The notes beneath the pieces were generated by a model. That model was given only the letters and a program-made list of their open reading frames with translations, made no database searches and was not told the origin of the DNA. A program made the translations under genes and the position numbers. Positions 37,751 to 48,349 of a DNA stretch of 64,000 nt are shown one piece after another; the stretch's first letter is position 1, and every line of letters starts with the position of its first letter. Origin of the DNA: Zobellella endophytica (GTDB lineage: Bacteria; Pseudomonadota; Gammaproteobacteria; Enterobacterales; Aeromonadaceae); NCBI RefSeq assembly GCF_003012775.1, contig NZ_PXYG01000007.1:62001-126000 (forward strand), given 5' to 3'.

Positions 37751-39078
37751 TCTGCCTCCTGCTGACGGATCACGTCATAAATCATGTGGGGCGCCTCTTC
37801 CCGCTGCTCGCCCAGTATCATGGCGCGGCGGACCTGTTCGGCCGCGGCGGCATAGTCGTCTGCATTGCGGGCATGGACGATGGCCAGCTCGGTGCCGACC
37901 TCGACCCGCTCGCCGATGCCGGCGATGGCGGTCAGGCCGACACCGTGATCGATCACATCGTCCGACCGGCGGCGACCGCCGCCCAGGCCCACCACCGCCA
38001 TGCCAATGTCGCGGGTGTCCATGTCGACGATATAGCCTTCCGCCTCGGCCAGCACCGGTTTGATAATCGGTGCTCTGGGCAGCCGGCGCTCGAAGCTGGT
38101 GAGGATATCGGCCGGGCCGCCGAGCCCGGCCACCATCCGCTCGAAGCGCTCGGCGGCGGTCCCTGAGCTGAGCGCGCCGTAGAGCTTGCCCCTGGCCTCG
38201 CTTTCGTCCTCGGCCAGGCGGCCCGCCAGCAGCATTTCCACCGCCAGCGCTTCGGTCACTTCATAGAGGCGGCCCTGACGGATCTCGCCTTTCAGCATGG
38301 CGATGGCCTCGGCCACTTCCACCGCGTTGCCGGCGCAACTGGCCAGCACCTGATTCATGTCGGTGAGCAGGGCCGAGGTGGAGGTGCCGGCGCCATTGGC
38401 CACGGTGACGATGGCCTCCGCCAGCTCCCGCGACGCCGACGCCGTGGGCATAAAGGCACCCGAACCCATCTTCACGTCCATCACCAGGGCGTCCAGGCCG
38501 CAGGCCAGCTTCTTGCCGAGGATGGAGGCGACGATCAGCGGAATGGACTCGACGGTGGCGGTCACGTCCCGCACCCCGTACAGCCGCTTGTCGGCGGTGG
38601 CCAGGCTGCCGGTCTGGCCGATGATGGCCACCCCCACCTCCTTCACCAGCCGGCGGAAGTCGGCGTTGGGGGGCATGATGTTATAGCCGGGAATCGACTC
38701 GAGCTTGTCCAGGGTGCCGCCGGTGTGGCCCAGGCCGCGGCCGGAGATCATCGGCACATGGGCGCCGCAGGCGGCCACCCAGGGCCCCAGCACCAAAGAC
38801 ACCAGATCCCCCACCCCGCCGGTGGAGTGCTTGTCCAGCACCGGGCCGTTGAGCCCCATGCCGGACCAGTCCAGCACCTCGCCCGAGTCGCGGATGCCGA
38901 GGGTCAGACCGATGCGCTCCTCGTCGTTCATGTCGTTGAAGAACACCGCCATGGCGAAGGCACCGATCTGGCACTCGGAGATGCTGCCGTCGGCGATGCC
39001 CCTGACGAAAAAGGCGATTTCCTCGGCGCTGAGCGCCTGGCCATCGCGCTTGTGGCGGATAATTTCCTGGGGCAGCAT
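37747..39078 (-). CDS. deoA: Thymidine phosphorylase
   Basis: 443 residues. It splits thymidine into thymine and deoxyribose 1-phosphate. The family signature lies at [16 protein letters not shown], with the phosphate-binding KHSTGGVGD loop upstream and [10 protein letters not shown] further on. Its start shares one base with the deoC stop, and its stop overlaps the deoB start. Confidence 0.97.
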   Translation of the reverse strand: MLPQEIIRHKRDGQALSAEEIAFFVRGIADGSISECQIGAFAMAVFFNDMNDEERIGLTLGIRDSGEVLDWSGMGLNGPVLDKHSTGGVGDLVSLVLGPWVAACGAHVPMISGRGLGHTGGTLDKLESIPGYNIMPPNADFRRLVKEVGVAIIGQTGSLATADKRLYGVRDVTATVESIPLIVASILGKKLACGLDALVMDVKMGSGAFMPTASASRELAEAIVTVANGAGTSTSALLTDMNQVLASCAGNAVEVAEAIAMLKGEIRQGRLYEVTEALAVEMLLAGRLAEDESEARGKLYGALSSGTAAERFERMVAGLGGPADILTSFERRLPRAPIIKPVLAEAEGYIVDMDTRDIGMAVVGLGGGRRRSDDVIDHGVGLTAIAGIGERVEVGTELAIVHARNADDYAAAAEQVRRAMILGEQREEAPHMIYDVIRQQEAE

Positions 39079-39851
39079 CAGTAGCCTCCTTCGGCGGCAC
39101 CCTTGTCGCTTTCACCCAGGGTATGCAGCAAATTGGCCAGCAGGCTGGAGGCGCCGAAGCGGAAATGGGCGGGGCTAATCCAGTTGGAACCCATAATACT
39201 GGCGGCCAGTTGCAGGTATTGCCGGGCCTCTTCGGCGGTGCGCACACCGCCGGCGGGCTTGAAGCCGATGTCCCTGCCACTGTCGCGGATCACCTTGAGC
39301 ATGATGTCGGCGGACTCCAGGGTCGCGTTGACCGGTACCTTGCCGGTGGAGGTCTTGATGAAGTCGGCGCCGCCCTCGATGGCGAGCTCGGAGGCACGCT
39401 TGATGAGCTGCGGCACCTTCAGCTCGCCGCTCTCGATGATCACCTTCAGCAATATCTCACCGCAGGCGGCCTTGCAGGCGCGTACCAGTTCGAGGCCGAG
39501 TTGTTCGTTGCCGGCCAGCAGGGCGCGATAAGGAAAGACCACGTCCACTTCGTCGGCGCCGTAGGCCACGGCGGCACGGGTTTCCCGCACGGCGATCTCG
39601 ATGTCGTCGTTGCCGTGGGGGAAGTTGGTGACGGTGGCAATCTTCACCACCCCTTCCACCCCCAGGCCGCGCAGGGTCTTGCGGGCCACGGGAATGAAAC
39701 GCGGGTAGATGCAGACGGCGGCGGTGTTGCCGGCCGGGGTCACCGCCTGTTGGCACAGGGCGATCACCCTGGCGTCGGTGTCGTCGTCGTTGAGGGTGGT
39801 CAGATCCATCAGGCCCAGGGCCTGGCGGGCTGCGGTGTGTATCTCTGTCAT
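39078..39851 (-). CDS. deoC: Deoxyribose-phosphate aldolase
   Basis: 257 residues. It cleaves deoxyribose 5-phosphate to acetaldehyde and glyceraldehyde 3-phosphate. The Schiff-base Lys lies in [21 protein letters not shown] (the KTSTGK motif), and [15 protein letters not shown] and [10 protein letters not shown] are typical. It is first in the deo operon; a 345-bp region upstream separates it from the nucleoside transporter gene. Confidence 0.96.
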   Translation of the reverse strand: MTEIHTAARQALGLMDLTTLNDDDTDARVIALCQQAVTPAGNTAAVCIYPRFIPVARKTLRGLGVEGVVKIATVTNFPHGNDDIEIAVRETRAAVAYGADEVDVVFPYRALLAGNEQLGLELVRACKAACGEILLKVIIESGELKVPQLIKRASELAIEGGADFIKTSTGKVPVNATLESADIMLKVIRDSGRDIGFKPAGGVRTAEEARQYLQLAASIMGSNWISPAHFRFGASSLLANLLHTLGESDKGAAEGGY

Positions 39852-40196
39852 TTGCTTCTCCAGTCTTCACTAGGTGTGAACGAGCGGACTTGGTTCCTTG
39901 AAGACAGTTTAAATCCGTTTAACCGCAAATTAGGTGCCGCCTTACTCTGGTTCGGCGCCATCGGGATAAGGTCTCCCCACGCCAACACGCCGCAAAATTA
40001 TGACACTCGCTGTTTCGGCCTGCTGCGAACATTCACTGGATGTTCGGTCAGGCCGAAATCGCTCGTCGCGGCGAGCAAGCTCGCCCCCTGTAGGCTCGAC
40101 GACGGCGATATCGCGGCAACTGTCGACGGTTGGCTTAGGGGCCACCTTATCCCTCCCGGTTAGCCACCAGACCAGAGATAAGACCGCCTTATCGCT
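39852..40196. other. Intergenic region with REP-like palindrome upstream of deoC
   Basis: 345 bp between deoC and the nucleoside transporter stop. It contains the REP-like stem GCGAGC-AA-GCTCGC (40071-40084) followed by CCCCTGTAGG, a sequence style common in Pseudomonas and marine gammaproteobacterial REP elements. The deoC promoter must lie here, but no clear -35/-10, CRP or DeoR/CytR site could be assigned. No coding sequence is apparent. Confidence 0.6.
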
Positions 40197-41477
40197 TTAC
40201 AGTGCCGCCAAGGCCAGGAAGAAACCGGCGATGGTGGCGGACATCAGGTTGGACAGGGTGCCGGCCAGCACCGCCTTGAGGCCGAAGCGGGCGATGTCGT
40301 GGCGGCGGTTGGGCGCCATGCCGCCCAGGCCGCCGAGCAGGATGGCGACGGAGGACAGGTTGGCGAAGCCGCACAGGGCGAAGGAGATGATCGCCTTGGT
40401 GTGGTCGGACATGGCCTGGCCGGTGCCTTCCACCAGCAGTTCGTTGCTGAGGTAGGGGGCGAAGTTGATGTAGGCCACGAATTCGTTGACCACCAGCTTC
40501 TGGCCGATGAAGGAGCCGGCGATGGTGGCTTCTTCCCAGGGCACGCCCAGCAGGAAGGCCAGGGGCGAGAACAGCCAGCCGAGCAGCAGCTCCAGGCTCA
40601 GGTCGTCCATGCCGAACCAGTTGCCGAGGCCGCCCAGCATGCCGTTGATCAGCGCGATCAGGCCGATAAAGGCGAGCAGCATGGCGCCCACGTTCATCGC
40701 CAGGATCATGCCGGAGGTGGCGCCGGAGGCGGCGGCGTCGATGATGTTGGCGGGCCTTTCTTCGTCCGGCAGATCGGCGTCGGCCTGGGACTCGTCCACC
40801 TCGGGGGTGTCGGTCTCGGGCATGATCAGCTTGGCGAACAGCAGGCCGCCGGGGGCCGCCATGAAGGAGGCGGCGATCAGGTATTCCATCGGCACGCCCA
40901 TGGAGGCGTAACCGGCCAGCACCGAGCCGGCCACCGAGGCCAGGCCGCCGCACATCACCGCGAACAGCTCGGAGTCGGTCATCTTGGAAATAAAGGGACG
41001 CACCACCAGCGGGGCTTCGGTCTGGCCGACGAAGATGTTGGCGGTGGCGGACATGGACTCGGTGCGCGAGGTGCCCAGTACCTTCTGCAGGGCGCCGCCC
41101 AGGATGCGGATGATCCACTGCATGATGCCCAGGTAGTAGAGCACGGCGATCAGCGAGGAGAAGAAGATGATCACCGGCAGCACCCGCAGGGCGAAGATAA
41201 AGCCGAGGCCGCTGGAGAAGGCGGCGTCGCCCACCAGGCCGCCGAACAGGAAGCCCATGCCGTCGTTGGCGTAGGAAATCACCTGGGACACGCCGGCGGA
41301 AATGGACTGCAGAATGTCCTTGCCCACCGGAACATAGAGCACGAAGGCACCCAGGCCGGCCTGGATGGCGAAGGCGCCGCCCACGGTACGAAACCGGATG
41401 GCGCCGCGGTTGCTCGAGAACAGTATGGCGATAAGGACCAGCGTCGCCATCCCCACCAGACTCATGATCAAAGTCAT
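40197..41477 (-). CDS. NupC-family concentrative nucleoside transporter
   Basis: 426 residues from the ATG at 41477, which has AAGGATAG upstream. Family motifs: AFAIQAGLGAFVLYVPVG, GFIFALRVLPVIIFFSSLIAVLYYLGIMQ, the AFVGQTEAP equivalent NIFVGQTEAPLVV and FALCGFANLSSVAILLGG. It takes up nucleosides with Na+ or H+. Location upstream of deoCABD makes a nucleoside import-and-catabolism module. Confidence 0.92.
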   Translation of the reverse strand: MTLIMSLVGMATLVLIAILFSSNRGAIRFRTVGGAFAIQAGLGAFVLYVPVGKDILQSISAGVSQVISYANDGMGFLFGGLVGDAAFSSGLGFIFALRVLPVIIFFSSLIAVLYYLGIMQWIIRILGGALQKVLGTSRTESMSATANIFVGQTEAPLVVRPFISKMTDSELFAVMCGGLASVAGSVLAGYASMGVPMEYLIAASFMAAPGGLLFAKLIMPETDTPEVDESQADADLPDEERPANIIDAAASGATSGMILAMNVGAMLLAFIGLIALINGMLGGLGNWFGMDDLSLELLLGWLFSPLAFLLGVPWEEATIAGSFIGQKLVVNEFVAYINFAPYLSNELLVEGTGQAMSDHTKAIISFALCGFANLSSVAILLGGLGGMAPNRRHDIARFGLKAVLAGTLSNLMSATIAGFFLALAAL

Positions 41478-41619
41478 ATATCTATCCTTCAATAACAGCT
41501 AAAACGGGAAACCCGACAATCATTGTCAGCTGGGCGGGATTATACGAGTTCGTTGACAACAGAATAGGAAAACAGCGGCAATAATCGAGCAAAAAGCCAA
41601 TAAAATTATGGTTTTTAGA

Positions 41620-41635
41620 ACGAAAACGTTTTTCT
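41620..41635. promoter_or_regulatory. PurR-like palindrome upstream of the nucleoside transporter
   Basis: ACGAAAACGTTTTTCT matches 12 of 16 positions of the PurR box ACGCAAACGTTTGCGT, about 140 bp upstream of the transporter start. A related LacI-family regulator (CytR/PurR type) could bind. Weak evidence on its own. Confidence 0.35.
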
Positions 41636-41645
41636 TGGCATGCGC

Positions 41646-42413
41646 TCAGGACCAGCCGAACAGCCGTTCGACATTGCGTTCCAGCTGCGCGGCCAGCGGC
41701 CCGGGTTGCTGGCCGCGCAGCTCGGCGAGCGCGGCCAGCACCAGCGGCAGCCGGGCGGGATGGTTGGGCTGGCCCTGAAAGCCGCACAGGGGCATGTCGG
41801 GCGCGTCGGTTTCCAGCACCAGCGCCTCCGCCGGCATGGCGGCCAGGGTGTGGCGGGTCTTGCTGGCCCTGGGATAGGTGATGGTGCCGCCCACCCCCAG
41901 GTGAATGCCGAGCGCCCAGAAGGCCCGGGCCTGCTGCAGGGAGCCGGAAAAACCGTGCACCACCCCGCCCACGGGCGGAAAACGGCGCAGCCATTTGAGC
42001 AGGGTATCGTGGGTCTTGTGGCTGTGCAGTATCACCGGCAGCGCCCGTTCCCGGGCCAGCCGCAGCTGGAACAGCAAGGCGGCTTCCTGCTCGGCCGGGG
42101 GCAGCGGGATGGTGCCATCCAGTCCCATCTCGCCCAGGGCGACACAGCGGTGATCGGCCTCGTCCAGGGCTTGTACCAGCCGTCCTTGCCAGTCGGCGGA
42201 CGCCCGCTCCAGCCACCAGGGGTGCAGCCCCAGGGCGTAATGCATGCCCGCCAGCCGCGCGCAGAGCCCCGGCAGCCCCGGCCACTGGGCCTCTTCCACC
42301 CCGGGGATCACCAGCCGGTGCACGCCCAGCGCCTGCGCCCGTTGCCAGTGGCCGGGCCTGTCGTCGTCGAAGGCGGCAAAGTCGAAATGGCAGTGGCTGT
42401 CGGTCAGGCGCAT
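41646..42413 (-). CDS. yjjV: TatD family metal-dependent hydrolase YjjV
   Basis: 255 residues. N-terminal DSHCHFDFAAF has the HxH metal ligands (His7, His9). GEMGLDGTIPLPPAEQEAALLFQLRLA, PVILHSHKTHD and VLETDAPDMPLCGFQGQ carry the remaining His/Glu/Asp ligands of TatD nucleases. yjjV lies beside the deo operon in E. coli also. The biological substrate is not certain. Confidence 0.9.
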   Translation of the reverse strand: MRLTDSHCHFDFAAFDDDRPGHWQRAQALGVHRLVIPGVEEAQWPGLPGLCARLAGMHYALGLHPWWLERASADWQGRLVQALDEADHRCVALGEMGLDGTIPLPPAEQEAALLFQLRLARERALPVILHSHKTHDTLLKWLRRFPPVGGVVHGFSGSLQQARAFWALGIHLGVGGTITYPRASKTRHTLAAMPAEALVLETDAPDMPLCGFQGQPNHPARLPLVLAALAELRGQQPGPLAAQLERNVERLFGWS

Positions 42414-42460
42414 GGGGCAACTCCCAGGAGGTCAGGTTTCAGCTTAACCGCTGGGCCGAA

Positions 42461-42491
42461 ATAAAAAAGCCCCGGCGGCCGGCCGGGGCTT
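42461..42491. terminator. Terminator between prfC and yjjV
   Basis: Stem AAGCCCCGGC/GCCGGGGCTT with a run of six A on the plus strand, so on the minus strand it is followed by U6. It terminates prfC 10 bp after its stop. Confidence 0.92.
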
Positions 42492-42500
42492 CAGGCGCCT

Positions 42501-44087
42501 TTAGTGTTCCCGGGTCTTGCGGAACTGGATGTCCGGGTAGCGTTCCTGGGTCAGGTTGAGGTTGACCATGGTGGGGGCGATGTAGCTCAGGTTGTCGCCG
42601 CCGTCGAGCGCCAGGTTGAGCGACATCTTGCGCTGGAACTCGTCCAGCTTCTTGGGATCCTTGCCGTACACCCAACGGGCGGTGGACACGTTCACCGCCT
42701 CGTACAGGGCGTCCACGTTGTATTCGGACTTGAGCCGGGCCACCACCACGTCGAACTGCAGCACGCCCACCGCACCCACGATCAGATCGTTGTTGTCGAG
42801 CGGGCGGAACACCTGCACCGCGCCTTCCTCGGAGAGCTGCACCAGGCCCTTGAGCAGTTGCTTCTGCTTGAGCGGGTCGCGCAGCCGGATGCGGCGGAAC
42901 AGCTCGGGGGCGAAGTTGGGGATGCCGGAGAACTTGAGATCCTCGCCCTGGGTGAAGGTGTCGCCGATCTGGATGGTGCCGTGGTTGTGCAGGCCGATGA
43001 TGTCGCCGGCGAAGGCTTCCTCCGCTCGCTCCCGGTCGCCGGCCATGAAGGTGACGGCGTCGGAGATGTTGACCAGCTTGCCCAGGCGCACGTGCTTCAT
43101 CTTCATGCCCTGGCTGTACTTGCCGGACACGATGCGCATGAAGGCGATGCGGTCCCGGTGCTTGGGATCCATGTTGGCCTGGATCTTGAACACGAAGCCG
43201 GAGAACTTCTCTTCGCTCGCCTCCACCGCCCGCTCGTGGGTCTGCCGCGGCATCGGCGCCGGCGCCCATTCGGTGAGGCCGTCGAGCATGTGGTCGACAC
43301 CGAAGTTGCCGAGCGCGGTGCCGAAGAACACCGGGGTCAGTTCGCCGGACAGGAACAGCTCCCGGTCGAACTCGTGGGAGGCGCCCATCACCAGCTCCAG
43401 CTCCTCGCGCAGCTGGGCGGCGAAGTCGTCGCCGATGGCCTGGTCCAGCTCCGGGTTGTCCAGGCCCTTGACGATGCGCAACTCCTGGATGGTGTGGCCC
43501 TGGCCGGACTGGTAGAGGATGGTCTCGTCCCGGTGCAGGTGGTAGACCCCCTTGAACAGCTTGCCGCTGCCGATGGGCCAGGTGACCGGGGCGCACATGA
43601 TGTTGAGCTCGGTTTCCACCTCGTCCAGCAGCTCCATGGGATCGCGGATGTCCCGGTCCAGCTTGTTCATGAAGGTGACGATGGGGGTGTCGCGCAGCCG
43701 GGTCACTTCCATCAGCTTGCGGGTGCGGTCTTCCACGCCCTTGGCGGCGTCGATCACCATCAGGCAGGAGTCCACCGCGGTCAGGGTGCGGTAGGTGTCC
43801 TCCGAGAAGTCTTCGTGGCCGGGGGTGTCGAGCAGGTTGACCAGGCGGTCGTTGTAGGGGAACTGCATCACCGAGGTGGTGACCGAGATGCCCCGCTCTT
43901 TTTCCATCTCCATCCAGTCGGACTTGGCGTGCTGGCTGGAGCCCCGGCCCTTGACGGTGCCGGCGGTCTGGATGGCGCGCCCGTGCAGCAGCACTTTTTC
44001 GGTGATGGTGGTCTTACCCGCGTCCGGGTGCGAGATGATGGCGAAAGTGCGGCGCTTGGCCACTTCCTGCTGGAATGGTGATGACAT
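42501..44087 (-). CDS. prfC: Peptide chain release factor 3
   Basis: 528 residues, exact family length. Translational GTPase with G1 HPDAGKTT (residues 20-27), G3 [16 protein letters not shown], and G4 NKLD. RF3 recycles RF1/RF2 from the ribosome after termination. No neighbour on the same strand within 140 bp; probably monocistronic. Confidence 0.97.
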   Translation of the reverse strand: MSSPFQQEVAKRRTFAIISHPDAGKTTITEKVLLHGRAIQTAGTVKGRGSSQHAKSDWMEMEKERGISVTTSVMQFPYNDRLVNLLDTPGHEDFSEDTYRTLTAVDSCLMVIDAAKGVEDRTRKLMEVTRLRDTPIVTFMNKLDRDIRDPMELLDEVETELNIMCAPVTWPIGSGKLFKGVYHLHRDETILYQSGQGHTIQELRIVKGLDNPELDQAIGDDFAAQLREELELVMGASHEFDRELFLSGELTPVFFGTALGNFGVDHMLDGLTEWAPAPMPRQTHERAVEASEEKFSGFVFKIQANMDPKHRDRIAFMRIVSGKYSQGMKMKHVRLGKLVNISDAVTFMAGDRERAEEAFAGDIIGLHNHGTIQIGDTFTQGEDLKFSGIPNFAPELFRRIRLRDPLKQKQLLKGLVQLSEEGAVQVFRPLDNNDLIVGAVGVLQFDVVVARLKSEYNVDALYEAVNVSTARWVYGKDPKKLDEFQRKMSLNLALDGGDNLSYIAPTMVNLNLTQERYPDIQFRKTREH

Positions 44088-44228
44088 GGTCGGCGATCTT
44101 CTACTTTGATGAAGGAGCGAAAAGCGCGCTGGCGCCCTTCGCTCGATGAGCGACAGAGATAACGGCGCCTATTGTCCCCGATCCGCGCCGGATCCTCAAT
44201 CGGCAGATCGCATGCCGCCGCCCTTCGC

Positions 44229-45059
44229 TCAGCCGCGGGCCCGGCGCACGTTGATCAGCATGGGGCTGCCGTTGACCGGATCCGGAATAATGTCGCAGTC
44301 CACCCCGTAGAGCCGGCGGACCAGCCCGGCGGTCAGGATCTCGCCCGGGGCGCCGCGCGCCATGATGCGGCCGTCGCGCATCGCGATCAGCTGATCCGCA
44401 TAACGGCAGGCGCTGGCCAGATCGTGCACCACCATCGCCACCGTCTTGCCCCGGGCCGCCAGGGTACGGATCAGCTCGAAGATTTCGATCTGGTGGCCGA
44501 GGTCCAGCGCCGAGGTTGGCTCGTCGAGCAGCAGCAGCGGCGTCGACTGGGCAATCGCCATCGCGATCCAGGCGCGCTGGCGCTGGCCGCCGGACAGTTG
44601 ATCCAGCACCCGCTGCTCCAACCCCCGCAGATCGGCGGCGTCCAGCGCCCGGGCCACGGCGGCCCTGTCCTCGCTCGACCACTGGCGCAGCCAGCCCTGG
44701 TGGGGCTGGCGGCCGAAGCGTACCAGATCCTCCACCGTCATCCCTTCCGGAGCCGAGGTGTCCTGGGGCAGCAGGGCCAGCCGCCGGGCCACTTCCCGCG
44801 CCGGCTGGCGGTGGATCTCGGTCCCGTCGAGCAGAATGCTGCCGCCCAGGGGGCGCAGCACCCGCGCCAGTGCATTCAGCAGGGTCGACTTGCCGCAGCC
44901 GTTGGGGCCGACGATGGCGGTGACCTGGCCGGGCTCGAGCCGCAGATCCAGCCCGTCGATGATCACCTGGCGGTCGTGGGCCACCACCAGTTCCCGCGCT
45001 TCCAGCGGTGCCGTCGGCCGGAGCGGGGAAAGCGGTAGCGTTGAGGTAACAGCATTCAT
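44229..45059 (-). CDS. Siderophore-iron ABC transporter ATPase (FecE/FepC type)
   Basis: 276 residues from the ATG at 45059. Walker A GPNGCGKST near residue 51, LALLPQDTSAPEGMTVEDLV (Q-loop), signature LSGGQRQRAWIAMAI, Walker B LLLLDEPTSALD and switch VVHDLASA, all typical of FepC-like ATPases. It is the last gene of a four-gene operon and overlaps the permease stop by 4 bp. Confidence 0.93.
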   Translation of the reverse strand: MNAVTSTLPLSPLRPTAPLEARELVVAHDRQVIIDGLDLRLEPGQVTAIVGPNGCGKSTLLNALARVLRPLGGSILLDGTEIHRQPAREVARRLALLPQDTSAPEGMTVEDLVRFGRQPHQGWLRQWSSEDRAAVARALDAADLRGLEQRVLDQLSGGQRQRAWIAMAIAQSTPLLLLDEPTSALDLGHQIEIFELIRTLAARGKTVAMVVHDLASACRYADQLIAMRDGRIMARGAPGEILTAGLVRRLYGVDCDIIPDPVNGSPMLINVRRARG

Positions 45060-46144
45060 GGCTGACTCCTGGAGGAAGGGTGCAAAAGCATCCACAGCAG
45101 ATAGGGACTGCCGGCCACGGCGGTGACGATGCCCACCGGGATCTCCAGCGGCGCCAGCAACAGCCGGCCAAGCAGATCCGCCAGCAGCATGATCAGGGCG
45201 CCGGCCAGGGCCGAGGCCAGCAGCGGCACGCCCCGGTGACGGCAGAGCAGGCGGGCGATTTCCGGGCCGAGCAGGGCCACCAGCCCCACCGGTCCCGCCA
45301 CCGCCACCGCCAGCCCGGTCAGCAACACCGACAGCGCCAGCCCCTGGCGGCGCACCCGCCGCAGGCTCACGCCCAGCCCGATGCTGACCGGATCCGCCAG
45401 CTGCACCAGCTGCAGGGTCCGCGCCAGCCGCAGCGACAGGGCCAGTCCGACGACAAGCCCGACGCCGAGCAACAGGGTCGCCCCGGGGCTGCGTCCGTTC
45501 AGGCTGCCGACCGTCCATGGAAAGGCGGCGTTGGCCAGGTCGATGGCGACCCGGCTGAGCATCAGCTGGGTAACGGCGCCGGCGATGGCGCCGATACCCA
45601 GCCCGGCGATGATAAAACGGTACCCGCGGGTGCCGCTGCCCCCGGCCAGGCCGAAGGCCAGCACGGTGGCGGTGGTGGCGCCGACCAGCGACATGGCGGG
45701 CGGCGCCAGGGCGATGCCGGTGCCCACCACCGAGGCCACCGCGAAGGCGGTGGCCGCGTTGTCGATGCCGATGATGCCCGGGGTGGCCAGGCGGTTGCGC
45801 GCCAGCGTCTGCATCAGGCACCCCGACAGCGCGAAGGCCGCGCCGGTGGCGATGCCGGCCAGCACCCGCTGCAGCCGCAGCTCCCGCACCACCAGCTGGT
45901 GCAGCGCCGGCCCCTCGCCCCAGAGGGCGTGCCAGACCTCGGCCGGGCCCAGGCGCACGCTGCCCAGCCCCAGCGCCGCCGTGGCGACCAGCGCCAGCAG
46001 CAGCAACAGCAGCAGGTTGACCGTGAGGGCACGACGGGGGAGCAGCAGGCTCAGCTCCCGCCCGCCCCAGCGGGTGGCCAGCAGCCAGTAGCCGGCGGGC
46101 ATCGGCAGGCCGGCGGCCGGCGCCTTGGGATGGTGCGCGTTCAT
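45056..46144 (-). CDS. FecCD-family iron-siderophore permease
   Basis: 362 residues, about ten membrane helices. FecCD landmarks: RLQRVLAGIATGAAFALSGCLMQTLARNRLATPGIIGIDN near the N-terminal third and GPVGLVALLGPEIARLLCRHRG in the last third. The second of two non-identical permeases that should form a heterodimeric channel. An N-terminal extension of about 45 residues precedes TM1. Confidence 0.92.
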   Translation of the reverse strand: MNAHHPKAPAAGLPMPAGYWLLATRWGGRELSLLLPRRALTVNLLLLLLLALVATAALGLGSVRLGPAEVWHALWGEGPALHQLVVRELRLQRVLAGIATGAAFALSGCLMQTLARNRLATPGIIGIDNAATAFAVASVVGTGIALAPPAMSLVGATTATVLAFGLAGGSGTRGYRFIIAGLGIGAIAGAVTQLMLSRVAIDLANAAFPWTVGSLNGRSPGATLLLGVGLVVGLALSLRLARTLQLVQLADPVSIGLGVSLRRVRRQGLALSVLLTGLAVAVAGPVGLVALLGPEIARLLCRHRGVPLLASALAGALIMLLADLLGRLLLAPLEIPVGIVTAVAGSPYLLWMLLHPSSRSQP

Positions 46145-46156
46145 TCGTCGTCCTCG

Positions 46157-47164
46157 TTACAGCATGGGCAGGCGGCGGCCGCGCACGATCAGCAGCAATA
46201 CCGGGGCGCCGATCAGGGCGGTCAGCACCCCCAGCGGCAGCTCGGCCGGCGCCGCGATCAGCCGCGACAGGGTATCGGCGCCGATCACCATGATCGGCCC
46301 GAGCGGCAGGCAGAGCCAGAGGGTGCGGCGGATATCGGGCCCGGCCAGGGCGCGGGCGACGAAGGGCACCACCAGCCCGACAAAGATGATGGGGCCGGCC
46401 ACGGCGGTGGCCGAGCCGACCAGCAGGGCGACGATCACCACCGCCAGCAGCCGTATCCGGCCCGGATGGTGCCCGAGTCCCCGGGCCACCCGCTCACCGA
46501 GCGCCAGGGCCGCCAGCGGCCGCACGATCAGCAGCGTCAGCACCAGCGCCAGCAACAGCGAAGGCAGGATCTGGCCCAGTTGCGCCAGATCACGCCCGGC
46601 CACGCTGCCGGTGATCCAGAAGCGGATCTCGTCGGCGCTGCGCTGATCGAACATCAGCAGCAGCGAGGTCAGGGCCAGCAGCAGGCTGCTCAACGTCGCC
46701 CCGGCCAGCACCAGGCGGATGGGGTCGTTGCCGACCCCCTGCAGCCGGGCCGCGCTCAGTACCAGCAGGCAGCCGGCCAGGGCCCCGAGCTGGGCGACAT
46801 GCACCGTCAGCGTGGCGGCGCTGGCTCCGAACAGCAACGCCAGGGTCACCGCGAAGCCGCTGCCGGCGCTGACCCCGAGCAGCCCGGGCTCCGCCAACGG
46901 ATTGCGCGCCAGGGTCTGCATCAGCGCCCCGGCGCCCCCCAGCGCGATCCCGACCACCAGCCCGACCAGGGTGCGCGGCGCGCGCAGCTGCGCCACCACG
47001 AACCGAGCCTCGTCGGTACCGGCTCCGAACAGCGCCGCCAGCGCCTGCCGCGGGCTGATGTCACCGGCGCCGAACAGCAGGCTGGCCAGGCACACCGCCA
47101 GCAGCAGCATTCCCGTGGCCAGCAGCAACGCCGGCAGGCCGCGCCGGGAGGAGAGGTCCGCCAT
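46157..47164 (-). CDS. FecCD-family iron-siderophore permease
   Basis: 335 residues, about ten membrane helices. LRAPRTLVGLVVGIALGGAGALMQTLARNPLAEPGLLGVSAGS and GPIIFVGLVVPFVARALAGPD are the family hallmarks. It follows the binding-protein gene after 5 bp, and the second permease after 12 bp, as in fec/fep-type operons. Confidence 0.92.
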   Translation of the reverse strand: MADLSSRRGLPALLLATGMLLLAVCLASLLFGAGDISPRQALAALFGAGTDEARFVVAQLRAPRTLVGLVVGIALGGAGALMQTLARNPLAEPGLLGVSAGSGFAVTLALLFGASAATLTVHVAQLGALAGCLLVLSAARLQGVGNDPIRLVLAGATLSSLLLALTSLLLMFDQRSADEIRFWITGSVAGRDLAQLGQILPSLLLALVLTLLIVRPLAALALGERVARGLGHHPGRIRLLAVVIVALLVGSATAVAGPIIFVGLVVPFVARALAGPDIRRTLWLCLPLGPIMVIGADTLSRLIAAPAELPLGVLTALIGAPVLLLIVRGRRLPML

Positions 47165-47169
47165 CCGCG

Positions 47170-48129
47170 TCAGGGCTCCAGGCTCGCCAGTACCGCCTCG
47201 ATGTCATCGAGGATGGCATCCGCCGCCAGCGGGCCGCTGGCACTGGTCCAGAGCTGGCCGTCCACCGGCACCACGTGCTGCTGCCGGACCACCTGCAGGC
47301 GGGAGAATGCCGGGGACTGCTCGGCGGCCGCCAGGGCTTCGCGGCCGTCGCTGTTCAGGGTGGCCAGAAACAGCCAGTCGCCGTCGATCAGCGCCAGGTT
47401 CTCCTGGCTCAGCGGCGAGCTGTGCGGACGCCCCGGCTTGATGATGCCGGCGTCCCGCACCTCGAAGCCGACCACCTGCAGCAGGCTGGCCGAAAACAGC
47501 CCGGGCGACATCAGCAACGGGCCCTGGGGCATCCAGCGTGCCAGCGAGGTCTTGCGCGCCTCGGCCGGCTGCAGCGCATCGAAGCGCGCCTTCAGACTGG
47601 TGGCGCGCTCATCGACCCGCGCGATCACCTGCTCCAACTCGGCCTCGCGGTTCAGGGCCCGGGCGAAGAAGCGCGCTTCCCGCTTCCAGCTGTCTGGCTG
47701 GTACATTTCCACATCCGGCACCAGGGTCGGCGCCACCGCCGACAGCAGCCGGTACTGCTCTTCGGTCAGGGTCGAGGCGGCCAGGATCAGATCCGGCTGC
47801 AACGCGATCACCGCCTCCAGGTTGGTTTCACGGGGGCCGCCGACGATGGCGATGTCGCCGACCCGCTGCTGCATGTAGCTGGCGACGCCCTCGCCGCCGC
47901 GGGTGATGATGGCACCGAGCGGGGCCAGGCCGACCGCGTGGGCGGTGTCGAGCGCCCCTTCATACAGGGTCACCACCCGCTCCACCTCGCCGTCGATGGC
48001 GACGGCGCCGTATTTGGTGTCGAGGGTGCGAACCTCGGCCAGGGCCTGCTGTTGCCACAGCAGCGCGCCCAGCACCAGCGCCGCCGCCCTGAGGGTGCGC
48101 GCGGCGGGCCCGAATGAAATTCCTGACAT
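47170..48129 (-). CDS. Iron-siderophore periplasmic binding protein
   Basis: 319 residues from the ATG at 48129 with GGAG upstream. A signal peptide (RTLRAAALVLGALLWQQQALAE, residues about 11-32) precedes a class III binding protein: VERVVTLYEGALDTAHAVGL, then ALQPDLILAASTLTEEQYRLL and an ARWMPQGPLLMSPGLFSASLL segment. It delivers ferric siderophore to the FecCD permeases. The ligand (catecholate, hydroxamate or citrate) cannot be read. A Fur-like site lies 84 bp upstream. Confidence 0.9.
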   Translation of the reverse strand: MSGISFGPAARTLRAAALVLGALLWQQQALAEVRTLDTKYGAVAIDGEVERVVTLYEGALDTAHAVGLAPLGAIITRGGEGVASYMQQRVGDIAIVGGPRETNLEAVIALQPDLILAASTLTEEQYRLLSAVAPTLVPDVEMYQPDSWKREARFFARALNREAELEQVIARVDERATSLKARFDALQPAEARKTSLARWMPQGPLLMSPGLFSASLLQVVGFEVRDAGIIKPGRPHSSPLSQENLALIDGDWLFLATLNSDGREALAAAEQSPAFSRLQVVRQQHVVPVDGQLWTSASGPLAADAILDDIEAVLASLEP

Positions 48130-48212
48130 GGTGTTTCTCCAACGATGTGTGGCGAGCGGATAGCGCCCGGATAGGTGCCTCTTGCCGCGAACGGTCGCGG
48201 CGCCCACGAAAG

Positions 48213-48231
48213 CGGTAATGATAATGGTTTG
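48213..48231. promoter_or_regulatory. Fur-box-like site
   Basis: GGTAATGATAATGGTTTGT resembles the Fur consensus GATAATGATAATCATTATC in its first half (AATGATAAT exact) and lies upstream of the iron-transport operon, so iron repression is likely. Confidence 0.6.
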
Positions 48232-48349
48232 TGTTAGTAACAAGGAGAGGGCAAAGCTGAACACTGAGTTCCGGATAATGGAACAGGACGCGCGACCCGG
48301 GGGACGGCCGCCCGGGTCGCGCGCCGCATGGCGCAAGGCGAAGCGCCGC

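Noticed and set aside
45080-47878. A 932-codon plus-strand open frame antisense to the iron transporter genes
   Set aside because: It mirrors high-GC coding sequence, is rich in Gln/Gly/His/Arg, has no recognisable domain, and the minus strand carries four clear overlapping transporter genes.
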